The notes below the pieces were generated by a model that was not told the DNA's origin, did not search any database, and saw only the letters and a program-made list of their open reading frames with translations. From CAYQLT01 sp964418425 (GTDB lineage Bacteria > Bacillota > Limnochordia > Limnochordales > Geochordaceae), in NCBI GenBank assembly GCA_964418425.1, contig CAYQLT010000004.1, positions 1 through 64,000 on the forward strand: a stretch of DNA of 64,000 nt, given 5' to 3'. Position numbers and translations under genes: made by a program. Positions 45,877-54,731 of this stretch are shown here, piece by piece. Numbering within the stretch: position 1 is the stretch's first letter; each line of letters begins with the position of its first letter.

Positions 45877-46665
45877 ATGGGCTTGCCACAGCCGCCCCCA
45901 TGGGTCCGGGCCGCCCGGCTTGCGCTGACGGTCGCGCTGGTGGCCTGCGCGGGAGGCCTGTCCCGTGGGAAGCCGCCGGATGCGGGGCCCACCCTGCCGG
46001 GGGAGGCGCCGCTGCCTTACGTGCGCGGCCCCAGCGCGTGGGAGTACGACTCCAACTTCGGGCGCGCGCTGGTCCGCCTGGAGGAGCACGGGGTGCAGGG
46101 GGGAGTGCGGACGTACACGTGGTCGCTTGTCATCGGCCCCCTGCAGGCCGGGATGACGGAGGTACTCCACCTCTCCGCAGCCGGACTGTTCGTCGCGGCA
46201 CGGGAGTTCCATCTCGCGGGCGTCCCGCTGGTGCGGCTTCGGTTTGACACACCCGAACTGGTCATCCCCGCCCCCCTCCAGACAGGCCGGCGCTGGCGAG
46301 CCTCCTCGAGCGTCCAGGGGCCCGATGGCGATGGCCTGACCACCGTGGACGGGGAGGTGCTGGCCCTGGAACCGGTGGAGGTGCCGGCCGGCCGCTTCCT
46401 CGCCTACCGGATCCACCTGACCCGGCGCGATAGCTGGGGCAGTGTGGTGGAGACGCTCATGTGGCTCGACCCCGAGGTCGGCGTGGTAAAGGCGGACGGC
46501 TGGTTTCGCTGGCACGGCGCGATAGGGGCGCTGCAACGCGCCCTGTCCCTGGACCGCCTGCGCGTGGAGCTGGTGGTTGCCCGGGTCCGCCGGACGGCGG
46601 AGGCCACGAGCCGGCCGCTGCCGCCGCCGGCAGCAACCGGACTCCCTCCGCCTGCAGGCGGCTGA
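45877..46665 (+). CDS. Putative lipoprotein, unknown function
   Basis: 262 residues. ATG 45877 gives a lipoprotein signal: a basic region (WVRAARLALT) then VALVACAGG with a lipobox Cys. The mature part is predicted to be beta-rich: AWEYDSNFGRALVRLEEHGV, TYTWSLVIGPLQAGMTEVLH, RRWRASSSVQGPDGDGLTTV, VPAGRFLAYRIHLTRRDSWG and TLMWLDPEVGVVKADGWFRW. The last segments resemble DUF3108-like periplasmic proteins but I make no assignment. It is divergent from the Wzi-like gene, and both products would be in the envelope. Confidence 0.6.
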   Translation: MGLPQPPPWVRAARLALTVALVACAGGLSRGKPPDAGPTLPGEAPLPYVRGPSAWEYDSNFGRALVRLEEHGVQGGVRTYTWSLVIGPLQAGMTEVLHLSAAGLFVAAREFHLAGVPLVRLRFDTPELVIPAPLQTGRRWRASSSVQGPDGDGLTTVDGEVLALEPVEVPAGRFLAYRIHLTRRDSWGSVVETLMWLDPEVGVVKADGWFRWHGAIGALQRALSLDRLRVELVVARVRRTAEATSRPLPPPAATGLPPPAGG

Positions 46666-47114
46666 TGCGTCGCAGCAGGCGGGATGCGCGCGGCGCACCC
46701 ATCCCCTGGACGACTGCCGGGTCCCGCAGAAGCCGCCCGGCAGCCCGGCTGAAGCGTACGATGGCCAGCACGCTTTGAAGCACGGTCCGCTCCGCTCGTT
46801 TCAAGGCGCCCTCCCCCATGGCCGGCCGTTTTGGGCGGCGGTTTTGCGTCAAGCGCACCATCGATTACCCGCAGCGGCCAGAGCCGTGCGGGACGGGCCG
46901 GAGCCCTGCCGCCACCATCACCCAGTTCGTATCGGCCCGGCCATTTCCTGCCGCCCGGCGCCCTCGGGAAGGCGCTTGCGGGGCGACGGCGAAAACCCTG
47001 GGCGGGCGGTGCCGGCGCCGTCCGGCAGTCGCCCACCGATCCCCGGGCCGGGCTTCCCGGGGCCGGCGGCGCGGCGGCCAAAGCCTGGCATCGGGCGTAA
47101 AGGTGGGATGCAGT
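46666..47114. other. Intergenic stretch with a doubtful antisense ORF
   Basis: About 450 bp between the lipoprotein and the acyl-CoA ligase. A minus-strand frame (46457-46861, from an internal ATG at 46819) encodes an Arg/Ala-rich helical peptide (LQSVLAIVRFSRAAGRLLRD), but most of it lies under the lipoprotein gene and the C-terminus is low-complexity, so I do not annotate it as a gene. The remainder shows no recognisable site apart from the AAAGGTGGG ahead of the ligase. Confidence 0.4.
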
Positions 47115-48756
47115 GTGGGCTCGCCAGCGCTGTCCGACCCGCAGGAGCGACAGGCCGCTTCTGCCTACGACGCCAGGCCCTGGCTGGGGCATTATCCGCC
47201 GGAGGTTCCCCCCTCGCTGTCGTACCCCCGCCGCAGCCTGGTGGATCTGTTCCGGGAGACGGCCGTGCGCCACCCGGACCGGGTGGCGGCGTGGTTTTAC
47301 GGTTCCGGCCTGCGCTACGGCTCGCTTGTGAACCAGGTTCGCAGCCTGGCCGGCGCGCTGGCGGCCATGGGCGTGGGGCCGGGGGACCGGGTTGCCATCA
47401 TCCTGCCCAACCTGCCGCAGACGGTCATCGCCTATTACGCGGTGCTGTGGCTGGGCGCGGTGGTGGTCATGACCAACCCCCTGTACACCCCCAGAGAGCT
47501 GCGCCACCAGCTGGCCGACGCACAGGTGAAGGTGGCGGTGGTGCTGGACCTGGTCTACCCGCGCCTGGCCGAGGTGGCCTCCGAGGTGGGCCTTGCCCAC
47601 ATCGTGGTCACCTCGGCGGCCGATTACCTGCCCGTGCCCCTGCGCTGGCTCTACCCCCTCAAGGCTCGCCGCGAGGCCCGGCGGCGCGGAGGTTCGCCGC
47701 CGCCCTCTCGACCTTCCGTCACGCCTGCACGGGGGGTCACGGTTCATCGGTTCACCGAGACGGTGCGCCATACGCCGGCCCGGGATCCCTGGCCCGTGGA
47801 TCCCGACAACGACCTGGCCCTGCTTCAGTACACAGGCGGCACCACGGGACTCAGCAAGGGGGCCATGCTCACCCATGCGAACCTGGTCGCCAACTGCGTC
47901 CAGGCCGAGGCCTGGCTGTACCGGATGCGGGAGCGCCGACAGGCCGGGCCGGTCACGGTGATGGCAGCGCTGCCCTTCTTTCACGTCTACGGGCTCACCA
48001 CCGTGCTCAACTTCTGCACCCTTCAGGGCATGACCATGGTGCTGGTTCCCCGCTTCGAGGTGGAGCAGGTGCTCAAGCTGATCAGCCGCTACCGGCCGGC
48101 CCTGTTCCCCGGGGTGCCCACCATGTACGTGGCCCTGCTCCATCACCCGCACGTGACCCGCTACCGCCTCGACTCCATCGAAGCCTGCATCAGCGGGGCC
48201 GCACCGTTGCCGCTGCAGGTGCAGGAGGCCTTCGAGCGTCTGACCGGAGGCCGGATCATCGAGGGCTACGGGCTGACCGAGGCCTCTCCGGTCACCCACG
48301 CCAACCCGNNNNNNNNNNNNNNNNNNNNNNNNNNNNNNNNNNNNNNNNNNNNNNNNNNNNNNNNNNNNNNNNNNNNNNNNNNNNNNNNNNNNNNNNNNNN
48401 NNNNNNNNAGGGAGGTCGAGGAAGTTCTCTACGAGCACCCGGCCGTGCAGGAGGCGGCCGTGGTGGGAACCCCCGATCCGTATCGGGGCGAGACCGTGAA
48501 GGCGTTTGTGGTGCTGCGACCCGGCCGGACGGTCAGCGCGGAAGAGCTCGAGACTTTCTGCCGGCAGCGCCTGGCTGCCTACAAGGTGCCCAGGGTGTAC
48601 GAGTTTCGCCCGGAGCTGCCCAAAAGCCTGGTCGGCAAGGTGCTGCGGCGGCTGTTGCGGGAAGAGCAGGCCGGCTCGGCCCCGGATGGCGGGGCCGCCA
48701 CCCCACCGGCAGAGTCCCCCGGCTCTGCGACTACGGGAGGGGCACCGCCGGCGTGA
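47115..48756 (+). CDS. Long-chain acyl-CoA ligase, contains gap
   Basis: An AMP-forming ligase (ANL superfamily) activating fatty acids. Before the gap: YGSLVNQVRSLAGALAAMGV, GDRVAIILPNLPQTVIAYYA, the P-loop LLQYTGGTTGLSKGAMLTHA, LPFFHVYGLTTVLNFCTLQG and GRIIEGYGLTEASPVTH. After the gap, REVEEVLYEHPAVQEAAVVG, GETVKAFVVLRPG and the catalytic Lys in PKSLVGKVLRRLL. The 100-N gap hides the YxxTGD hinge and shifts the apparent frame. GTG 47115 has AGGTGGG 7 nt upstream. It overlaps the thioesterase convergently by 26 bp. Confidence 0.88.
48309..48408. other. Assembly gap (100 Ns)
   Basis: A run of exactly 100 Ns inside the acyl-CoA ligase. The frame before and after does not match at this length, which shows that the number of Ns is a placeholder. 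Confidence 0.98.
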
Positions 48757-49234
48757 CCACCGCCCAGGTGCCGTCCGCCCTGGCCACCACCACCCGGGGC
48801 GGCGGCGAGCCGGTAGAACCGGCTTGCCCGTCGAGGTAGCCGGTGCGGGGCAGGCCCGCCTCGCCCTGCGGCGGGACCGCCTGCCGGGCCGGGGTGGCCG
48901 GCGCCTGTTCGGCCTCCACCACGGCCTCCCCCGTGACCAGGCGGCGCCCACAGCGCCAGATGGTGCCCCGTGCCACCAAAAGACCCTGGCGGGCGGGCAG
49001 GAGGAAGTGAAGGTGAAGCTCCGCCGTCACACAAGCGGCCCCGGGCGGGAGGAGGCTGTAAGCCGCCAGGCCGATGGCCTCGTCGGCCAGCGCCGCGATG
49101 ACGCCTCCGTGTACGATGCCCAGCGGGTTGAGCAGGTCCGGCGTGATGGCCAGCCGGACCTCCGAACGCCCCTCCCGGGCAAACACGCGCTCGATGCCCA
49201 CCACACCCGTAAACCCCGCGTGGCGCTCACCCAT
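48731..49234 (-). CDS. PaaI-like hotdog thioesterase
   Basis: A 167-residue acyl-CoA thioesterase of the hotdog fold: VRLAITPDLLNPLGIVHGGV, IAALADEAIGLAAYSLLPPG (with the Glu region), CVTAELHLHFLLPARQGLLV and RRLVTGEAVVEAEQ. Residues after about 115 form a Pro/Gly-rich tail not found in the family. Convergent overlap with the acyl-CoA ligase links activation and release of acyl-CoA in one locus. Confidence 0.85.
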   Translation of the reverse strand: MGERHAGFTGVVGIERVFAREGRSEVRLAITPDLLNPLGIVHGGVIAALADEAIGLAAYSLLPPGAACVTAELHLHFLLPARQGLLVARGTIWRCGRRLVTGEAVVEAEQAPATPARQAVPPQGEAGLPRTGYLDGQAGSTGSPPPRVVVARADGTWAVVTPAVPLP

Positions 49235-49311
49235 TTTGCCAGCAGCCTCCCAACGGCTACCGACGGCGGAAGCCTTCGGTCTAAAATAGGCTCGACGGGA
49301 GGAGATCCACG

Positions 49312-50205
49312 GTGACCTCCTGGCGTTCGCCTTCGGTGCCAGGCTTTGCCGATCCGACGCGCTGGCTCACCGACGCCGATCTTGACTTCCTGGTCCGGGC
49401 CGCGTCAACCCGGCGCACCGACTTCGAGCGAATCCGGGAGCTGATCCGCGACAAGCCCGACATCCTGGACGTGATGCTGGACGACGAACGGGTCTACCGG
49501 AGGATGGCCTCCGACGACGAAATCCTGCTGAAAGTCTCTCCCCGGCTCCTGTTCACCGTTCTCTTGCGCCGGGTGCGCCGGCTGCTCAAGGAAAGCTACT
49601 TTACCGTCGAGGGGGGCCCTTCGGGACGACTCCCGGTCTTTGACGCCCGCCAGGCAGCCCGCCTGGTCGAGCAACCCCCCGTGCTGGGGTATCTTGCCGA
49701 CATGCTGGCAAGTTTCGTGCGCACCGAGCCCAGAGCCGTGGTGTTTCGGCGCGGGCAGACGTATCACCGCAAGGTGTTTTCGGACATCGACGTGGACGAC
49801 CTCATGACCCTCGCGGAACTGGTGGACCCCGCCGAGCGCTTTGCCCTCTACAAGCGGGTGGCGGATCTGTGTCTGTTCTTGCTGGGGATGTTTCCCGAGC
49901 ACATCGATCGCTCGGCGGCCCAAGCCGGACGCAACCCCTGGGACCAGACCCGCATCCGCCTGCGGGGTCGGCTGCGGGACCGTGCGGACTACGAGCGCAT
50001 CGGCCAGGAGTTTTACCAGCGCGCCGCGCAGGACGAGGCGGCGGCTCGCATGGGGCTTGCCGAGGTGATGAGCACCATCGCCGACCACTTCATCCTGGCC
50101 ACCAAGCCCCTCAACGTGCTGGCCGGACAGGTGATCCCCCTGCGGCGCCTGGCCTGGTTTGCGCCCGCCGGCCCGGGCCCTGGCGCGCCGGGAGGCGCAC
50201 GGTGA
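49312..50205 (+). CDS. Helical protein of unknown function
   Basis: 297 residues, predicted mostly helical and soluble, with many Arg-Glu/Asp pairs: DADLDFLVRAASTRRTDFER, RELIRDKPDILDVMLDDERV, RRVRRLLKESYFTVE, IDVDDLMTLAELVDPAERFA, LYKRVADLCLFLLGMFPEHI and a Pro-rich C-terminus. I do not recognise a family. GTG 49312 follows GGAGGAGAT. The stop overlaps the acylase start by 4 nt (GTGA), so the two are translationally coupled. Confidence 0.7.
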   Translation: MTSWRSPSVPGFADPTRWLTDADLDFLVRAASTRRTDFERIRELIRDKPDILDVMLDDERVYRRMASDDEILLKVSPRLLFTVLLRRVRRLLKESYFTVEGGPSGRLPVFDARQAARLVEQPPVLGYLADMLASFVRTEPRAVVFRRGQTYHRKVFSDIDVDDLMTLAELVDPAERFALYKRVADLCLFLLGMFPEHIDRSAAQAGRNPWDQTRIRLRGRLRDRADYERIGQEFYQRAAQDEAAARMGLAEVMSTIADHFILATKPLNVLAGQVIPLRRLAWFAPAGPGPGAPGGAR

Positions 50206-53200
50206 CAGTACGCGACGCCCGCTGCCCGCCTCCTCCGGCCCTTTTCCACGGGCTTCGGGGGCGACGGTCGCAGGGCCGGCCCGGGCTCGGGGCCGGGAAG
50301 GCACAGGCGCAGGCTCTGGCAGTGGCCGCGCTGCTGACCCTTTTTGCCCCCGCAGGATGGACGCCCCTTGCGCCGGGCCGGGAGGTTTCGGTCAGAGCCC
50401 AGCCCGCCGCCGGGCCGCCGGCGCCGCCGCCCGTCCCCCCGACCGGTGGCCTCCTGCCGCCCACCGCGAGCCTGCCGGGGCTGGGAGGCCCCGTGCAGGT
50501 GGTGCGGGATCGTTTCGGGGTCACCCATGTGTATGCGGGCTCGCCCGCGGACGCCGCCTTCGCCTTGGGTTACCTGCACGCGGCCGACCGCCTGTTTCAG
50601 ATGGACATGGCTCGCCGGCGAGCCGAGGGCACGTTGGCCGAGCTCCTGGGACCACAGGCCCTACCCGAAGACGTGGCCATGCGGACTTTGGGTCTCGCGC
50701 GGGCCGCGGAGAGGGTCTGGCCGAACCTCTCGCCCGGCGCCCGCGCCGAGCTGGAGGCGTATGCGGCAGGCGCCAACGCCTTCATTTCCCGAGCTGTGGC
50801 GCAAGGTGCCCTGCCTCCGGAGTACGCAAGCCTGGAGCTGACCAGGGTACGGCCATGGCGCCCTCAGGACTCCCTGTCGGTGCTGAAACTTTTCGCCTTC
50901 CAACTCTCTTTTCGGCTGGAGGCGGCGTACGCCGCCATCCTCCGGGCCTACGTCGAGGCGCTGGGCCCCGAGAGGGGGCAAGCCGCCGTCTTTCAGGACC
51001 TGTGGCGTCTGGCCCCCGTGGAGCAGGCGACCGTGATCCCCGACGCGGTGGGTTTCACGCCCCGAACCTCGGGCCTTCCGGAAACCTCCTACCTGTCCGG
51101 AGCGATGCGAAATGATGGGTTCGCCGCAGGCCCCGACGGTGGGCCGGCCGGCTCCGCCGCCGACCAGAGGGTGCAAGATCCGACCACGGCTCCGGACACG
51201 AGCGGCGCGGCCCTGGCCGCTCAGTGGGCTGCCGCCGTCGCCGCCCTTCCCGCTTTTTCGGGCGGGACGGGCTCACCGGCGGGGTGGGCCGCCAGCAACG
51301 GGTTTGTGGTGAGCCCGAGGCTCTCGGCATCTGGAAACCCCATCCTCGCCAACGATCCGCACCAGTTGCTGACCGCGCCGCCCCTCTGGTACGCGCAGCA
51401 TGTGGTCGCAGGTTCCGAGCTGGACGTGGCCGGGGTGGCCCTGGCGGGACTTCCGTGGGTCATCCTCGGGTTCAACCGGCACGTCGCCTGGGGGTTGGTG
51501 GCAAGCCCGGCGGACAACACCGACACCTTCGTGGAGCGCCTGGCGGAGAGGGACGGCAGGCTGTTCACGGAGTTTCGCGGGCAGCTGGAGCCGGTTGTGG
51601 CCATTGCCCAGCGCTTTCTGGTGAACCGGATCGGCGATGGGGCAGCCGACAACCTGCGTACGGCCGGGGCTCGAGACGGGGTACCCGAGGCTGTGCTGGA
51701 GACGGCGCGGCATGGCCCCATCGTGCGCATGGACCGGGAGTCGGGAAGGGCGCTATCCGTGCAGTGGACGGGCTTTTACAGCCTCCGGGACGGGGAGGCC
51801 TTCTACCGTTGGAACCGGGCCCGGGACCTGGGGGAGTTCGTCGAGGGGCTGGCGGACCTGGAGGTTCCCGCGCTGAACCTGATCTATGCGGACGTGGACG
51901 GCAACGTGGCCTACTTCGCCGCGGGCAAGATCCCCCTTCGGGAGGATCTGGACGCCGGCCACGTGGACGGCGGCCTGGCGTGGGCGCCGTTTCTCCTGCG
52001 GGACGGCACCGGATTGCGTCAGCATGAGTGGAAGGCCGCGCCCCGCCCGTCGTCCCCCCAGGGTGGCCGGGCTTACGAAGCCCTTCCGGCTTCGGAGATG
52101 CCCCACGTGGTGAATCCGGCCAGAGGCTTTCTCGTAAGCGCCAACAACGACCCGCTGGGAACCACCCTGGATGGCGATCCTCTCGACGGTCGCCGTTTCA
52201 ACGGCGGCATTTACTATCTCGCTTCGGCCTATGATCCCGGCTTTCGCGCCGCGCGCATCACCGAATTGATTCGCGAGCGCATCCGTCGGTCAGGCAGCCT
52301 GTCGGCCTCCGACGCGATGGCCATCCAGGCGGACGTCGTCCAGCTCCATGCCCGCCGCCTGTTGCCCTTTCTGCTCGCCGCCTGGGATGCAGCCGAGCGG
52401 GCTGCCGCCGCGCCGCCCACCCCGACCTCCGGAGCGCCCGGAGCGGTGTTGGCCAGGTTTCGAACGGCCGCCATGGCCGAGGCGATAGAGTACCTGCGGC
52501 AGTGGGACTTCTCCACCCCCACGGGTGTGGCCGAGGGGTTTGATGCGGCCGACCGCGCCCCACCGGGGGAGCCGCCCGTGCTCAATGCGCCCGGCGAAAA
52601 AGAGGCCCGTCATAGCGTTGCCGCCACCATCTTCAACGTCTGGGTCAGCCAGCTCATCCGCCACGCCATCGACGCTCCCCTGGCGGCCATATCGCCCTCC
52701 CTGCCCCGTCCGGACGGAGCGTCGGCCGTACGCGCGCTGATTCACCAGCTGGAGCAGTTCGACAGCGCCGCCGGCAGAGGTGCCTCCGGCATCCGGTTCT
52801 TCGACATCCCCGAGCTGGATCTGCCCCCGGCCGTCGAACGGGACGTGGTGTTGCTCAGAAGTCTTGAAGACGCTCTGGCGCTTTTGGGCAGCGGAACCTT
52901 CGAAGCGGCCTTTGGCAGGCGTTCGCTGGCCTTCGCCCGGTGGGGGCGACTGCACCGCCTGGTGCTGCGCCATCCACTGGGCCGCGACTTCAGCATTCCA
53001 CCCCTGGGCGGCTTCGAGGGGGATGCCTACCTGGAGGGCATCCCGGTGGACGGCGGGTTCGAGGTGGTGGACGCTTCCGGATTCGACCCCCGGGCAGCCT
53101 CGCCCGGCGAGTTCCGTTTTGAGTCGGGCCCCTCGGTCCGGCTGGTGGTGGAGATGGCTCGGGACCGGGTTCAGGCGTTTGTGGCCCTTGCCGGAAGCCC

Positions 53201-53396
53201 CACCGGCAATCCGGCCGATCCCGACTACGGCCGGCTGCTTGCGGTCTGGCTCGCCAACGACTACTACCCGCTGCTCACGCTGGAGTCGGACGTGCGCCAG
53301 GCGGCCGTGGCCGTGTGGACCCTGGCGCCTGAGCCGCCGGCCCCTGCCGCCGGCAGCAACCCACAACAAGACGACAACAGTCCGGGTGCGAGGTAG
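50202..53396 (+). CDS. Penicillin acylase-family Ntn hydrolase
   Basis: A 1064-residue precursor, longer than the usual 780-850. After a hydrophobic N-terminal segment (ALAVAALLTLFAPAGWTPLA) the alpha chain has VQVVRDRFGVTHVYAGSPAD and LGYLHAADRLFQMDMARRRA. The beta-chain nucleophile is probably the Ser in GWAASNGFVVSPRLSASGNP, followed by ILANDPHQLL. Further motifs: VAWGLVASPADNTDTFVE, RHGPIVRMDRESGRALSVQW, NLIYADVDGNVAYFAAGKIP and GGFEGDAYLEGIPVDGGFEV. It should be exported, self-cleaved and hydrolyse an amide (beta-lactam side chain, N-acyl-homoserine lactone or related). It is coupled to the unknown gene upstream and followed by the S41-like gene. Confidence 0.88.
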   Translation: MTVRDARCPPPPALFHGLRGRRSQGRPGLGAGKAQAQALAVAALLTLFAPAGWTPLAPGREVSVRAQPAAGPPAPPPVPPTGGLLPPTASLPGLGGPVQVVRDRFGVTHVYAGSPADAAFALGYLHAADRLFQMDMARRRAEGTLAELLGPQALPEDVAMRTLGLARAAERVWPNLSPGARAELEAYAAGANAFISRAVAQGALPPEYASLELTRVRPWRPQDSLSVLKLFAFQLSFRLEAAYAAILRAYVEALGPERGQAAVFQDLWRLAPVEQATVIPDAVGFTPRTSGLPETSYLSGAMRNDGFAAGPDGGPAGSAADQRVQDPTTAPDTSGAALAAQWAAAVAALPAFSGGTGSPAGWAASNGFVVSPRLSASGNPILANDPHQLLTAPPLWYAQHVVAGSELDVAGVALAGLPWVILGFNRHVAWGLVASPADNTDTFVERLAERDGRLFTEFRGQLEPVVAIAQRFLVNRIGDGAADNLRTAGARDGVPEAVLETARHGPIVRMDRESGRALSVQWTGFYSLRDGEAFYRWNRARDLGEFVEGLADLEVPALNLIYADVDGNVAYFAAGKIPLREDLDAGHVDGGLAWAPFLLRDGTGLRQHEWKAAPRPSSPQGGRAYEALPASEMPHVVNPARGFLVSANNDPLGTTLDGDPLDGRRFNGGIYYLASAYDPGFRAARITELIRERIRRSGSLSASDAMAIQADVVQLHARRLLPFLLAAWDAAERAAAAPPTPTSGAPGAVLARFRTAAMAEAIEYLRQWDFSTPTGVAEGFDAADRAPPGEPPVLNAPGEKEARHSVAATIFNVWVSQLIRHAIDAPLAAISPSLPRPDGASAVRALIHQLEQFDSAAGRGASGIRFFDIPELDLPPAVERDVVLLRSLEDALALLGSGTFEAAFGRRSLAFARWGRLHRLVLRHPLGRDFSIPPLGGFEGDAYLEGIPVDGGFEVVDASGFDPRAASPGEFRFESGPSVRLVVEMARDRVQAFVALAGSPTGNPADPDYGRLLAVWLANDYYPLLTLESDVRQAAVAVWTLAPEPPAPAAGSNPQQDDNSPGAR

Positions 53397-53447
53397 CGCC
53401 AGCTGGCAGCCCGGATGCCTGGTCGGTCTGGGGGAGGTGTGAGTGCC

Positions 53448-54731
53448 ATGCGGTGGCTGGTTTTGGTGGGACTCGCCGCCATGGTGACCCTGGCGGGGAT
53501 TCAGGTCGCCAGCATGGCCCCGGCGGACGTGGGGACAGCCGCCCGGTCGGCCGCCGCCGAGTCTGCCTCCCAACCACCTGCGTCACCCGACGCCGTGGTG
53601 GAGGCAGTCTGGCAAGCGGTCGCCCGGTATTTCTTTGACCCCGGTTTTTCCCAGGAGCAGTGGGAGGCTATCAAGGAACGCTACCTAGAGGAGGCCCGCC
53701 GGCCCGGAGCCGACCCGTACGAGATCGCCTCCCGGATGATCTCGTCTCTGGGGCCTGAGTCCGTCGTCCTGCTGAAGGCGCAGGAGGCGAGCCGGCTTGC
53801 GCCCGCCCCGCCCCGGGAGGACGTGGTCGGGGTCGGCGTCGTCATTTACTCCACCGACAAGCAGGAGGTGGTGGTGCGGCGGGTGATCCCGGGCGGCCCG
53901 GCCTCCCGGGGTGGCGTGCGGCGGGGCGACCGGGTGGTTGCCGTCGACGGCGTGGCGACGGCAGGCCTGTCCATCGGCGAGGTGGGCGCGGCCATCCGGG
54001 GCAAGGAGGGGAGCCGGGTGACCCTGGAGCTGCTTGATCCCGACGGAGCGCGCCGAACGGTGAGCCTGGTACGGCGCGCCTACACCTTTGAGCCCAGGAT
54101 CGAGTCACGGGTGCTCTCGGGCAACGTCGGCTACCTGTACCTTCCCCACTTCCAGCAGGGTATGGAGACTGCGTTCTTGGGCGAGTTACGCAAGCTTTAT
54201 CGTACCCGGGCCCTCATCCTGGACCTGCGGGACAGCGTGGCCGGAGGCGATCTGCTGACCCTGTCGCACATCGCCGGGCTTTTCATGACCGAGCCGTTGG
54301 GTCTTCTGGTGCAGCGGGACCAGGTCTCGCTGGTGCCGTCCCGCAAGTCCGACAGCTCCGACAACCCCCTCATCCCCGCGCCGACAGAACTGGACTTCTA
54401 TTCAAGGCCCATGGCCGTGCTGGTGGACCAGACCACAAGGTTTCACCACCTGGCCTTCGCCCTCAGGGAGTCGGGCCGTGCGGTTCTGGTGGGCCGCCCG
54501 ACCACCGAGGGCGGCGGCCAGTTTCAGACCTCCGTTCCCCTTCCCGACGGGGGGGCCGCGGTGGTCACCTACGCGCGGTTTTATTCGTTCCAGGGTAAGC
54601 CTCTCGTGGGGCCGGTGGTGCCGGACGTGGTGGTGCCTGTGGACGCCTCTTTCTTGAGGCGGTGGGCGCAGGGCGGGGACCTGGACGTGGAACGGGCCCT
54701 GGACGCCCTGCAACGCCAGCAGCGGGCCTAG
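53448..54731 (+). CDS. S41/CtpA-like protein lacking the catalytic Ser and Lys
   Basis: 427 residues: an N-terminal signal or anchor (RWLVLVGLAAMVTLAGIQVA), a helical region, a PDZ domain (VVGVGVVIYSTDKQEVVVRR; GGPASRGGVRRGDRVVAVDG) and a tail-specific-protease fold (SGNVGYLYLPHFQQGMETAF; TRALILDLRDSVAGG). Where S41 peptidases have GSASASE, this one has QTTRFHH, and the later G-K-G-x-x-Q Lys is replaced in TTEGGGQFQT, so it should not cleave peptides. It may be a substrate-binding or scaffold pseudoprotease. ATG 53448 follows GGGGGAGG. It overlaps the end of the FtsH-like gene by 4 bp. Confidence 0.82.
   Translation: MRWLVLVGLAAMVTLAGIQVASMAPADVGTAARSAAAESASQPPASPDAVVEAVWQAVARYFFDPGFSQEQWEAIKERYLEEARRPGADPYEIASRMISSLGPESVVLLKAQEASRLAPAPPREDVVGVGVVIYSTDKQEVVVRRVIPGGPASRGGVRRGDRVVAVDGVATAGLSIGEVGAAIRGKEGSRVTLELLDPDGARRTVSLVRRAYTFEPRIESRVLSGNVGYLYLPHFQQGMETAFLGELRKLYRTRALILDLRDSVAGGDLLTLSHIAGLFMTEPLGLLVQRDQVSLVPSRKSDSSDNPLIPAPTELDFYSRPMAVLVDQTTRFHHLAFALRESGRAVLVGRPTTEGGGQFQTSVPLPDGGAAVVTYARFYSFQGKPLVGPVVPDVVVPVDASFLRRWAQGGDLDVERALDALQRQQRA

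Noticed and set aside
46457..46861. Minus-strand ORF between the lipoprotein and the acyl-CoA ligase
   Set aside because: About half lies antisense to the lipoprotein gene, the C-terminus is low-complexity, and no family or ribosome-binding site supports it.
46404..48299. 631-residue minus-strand ORF
   Set aside because: Antisense to the lipoprotein and acyl-CoA ligase; low-complexity translation.
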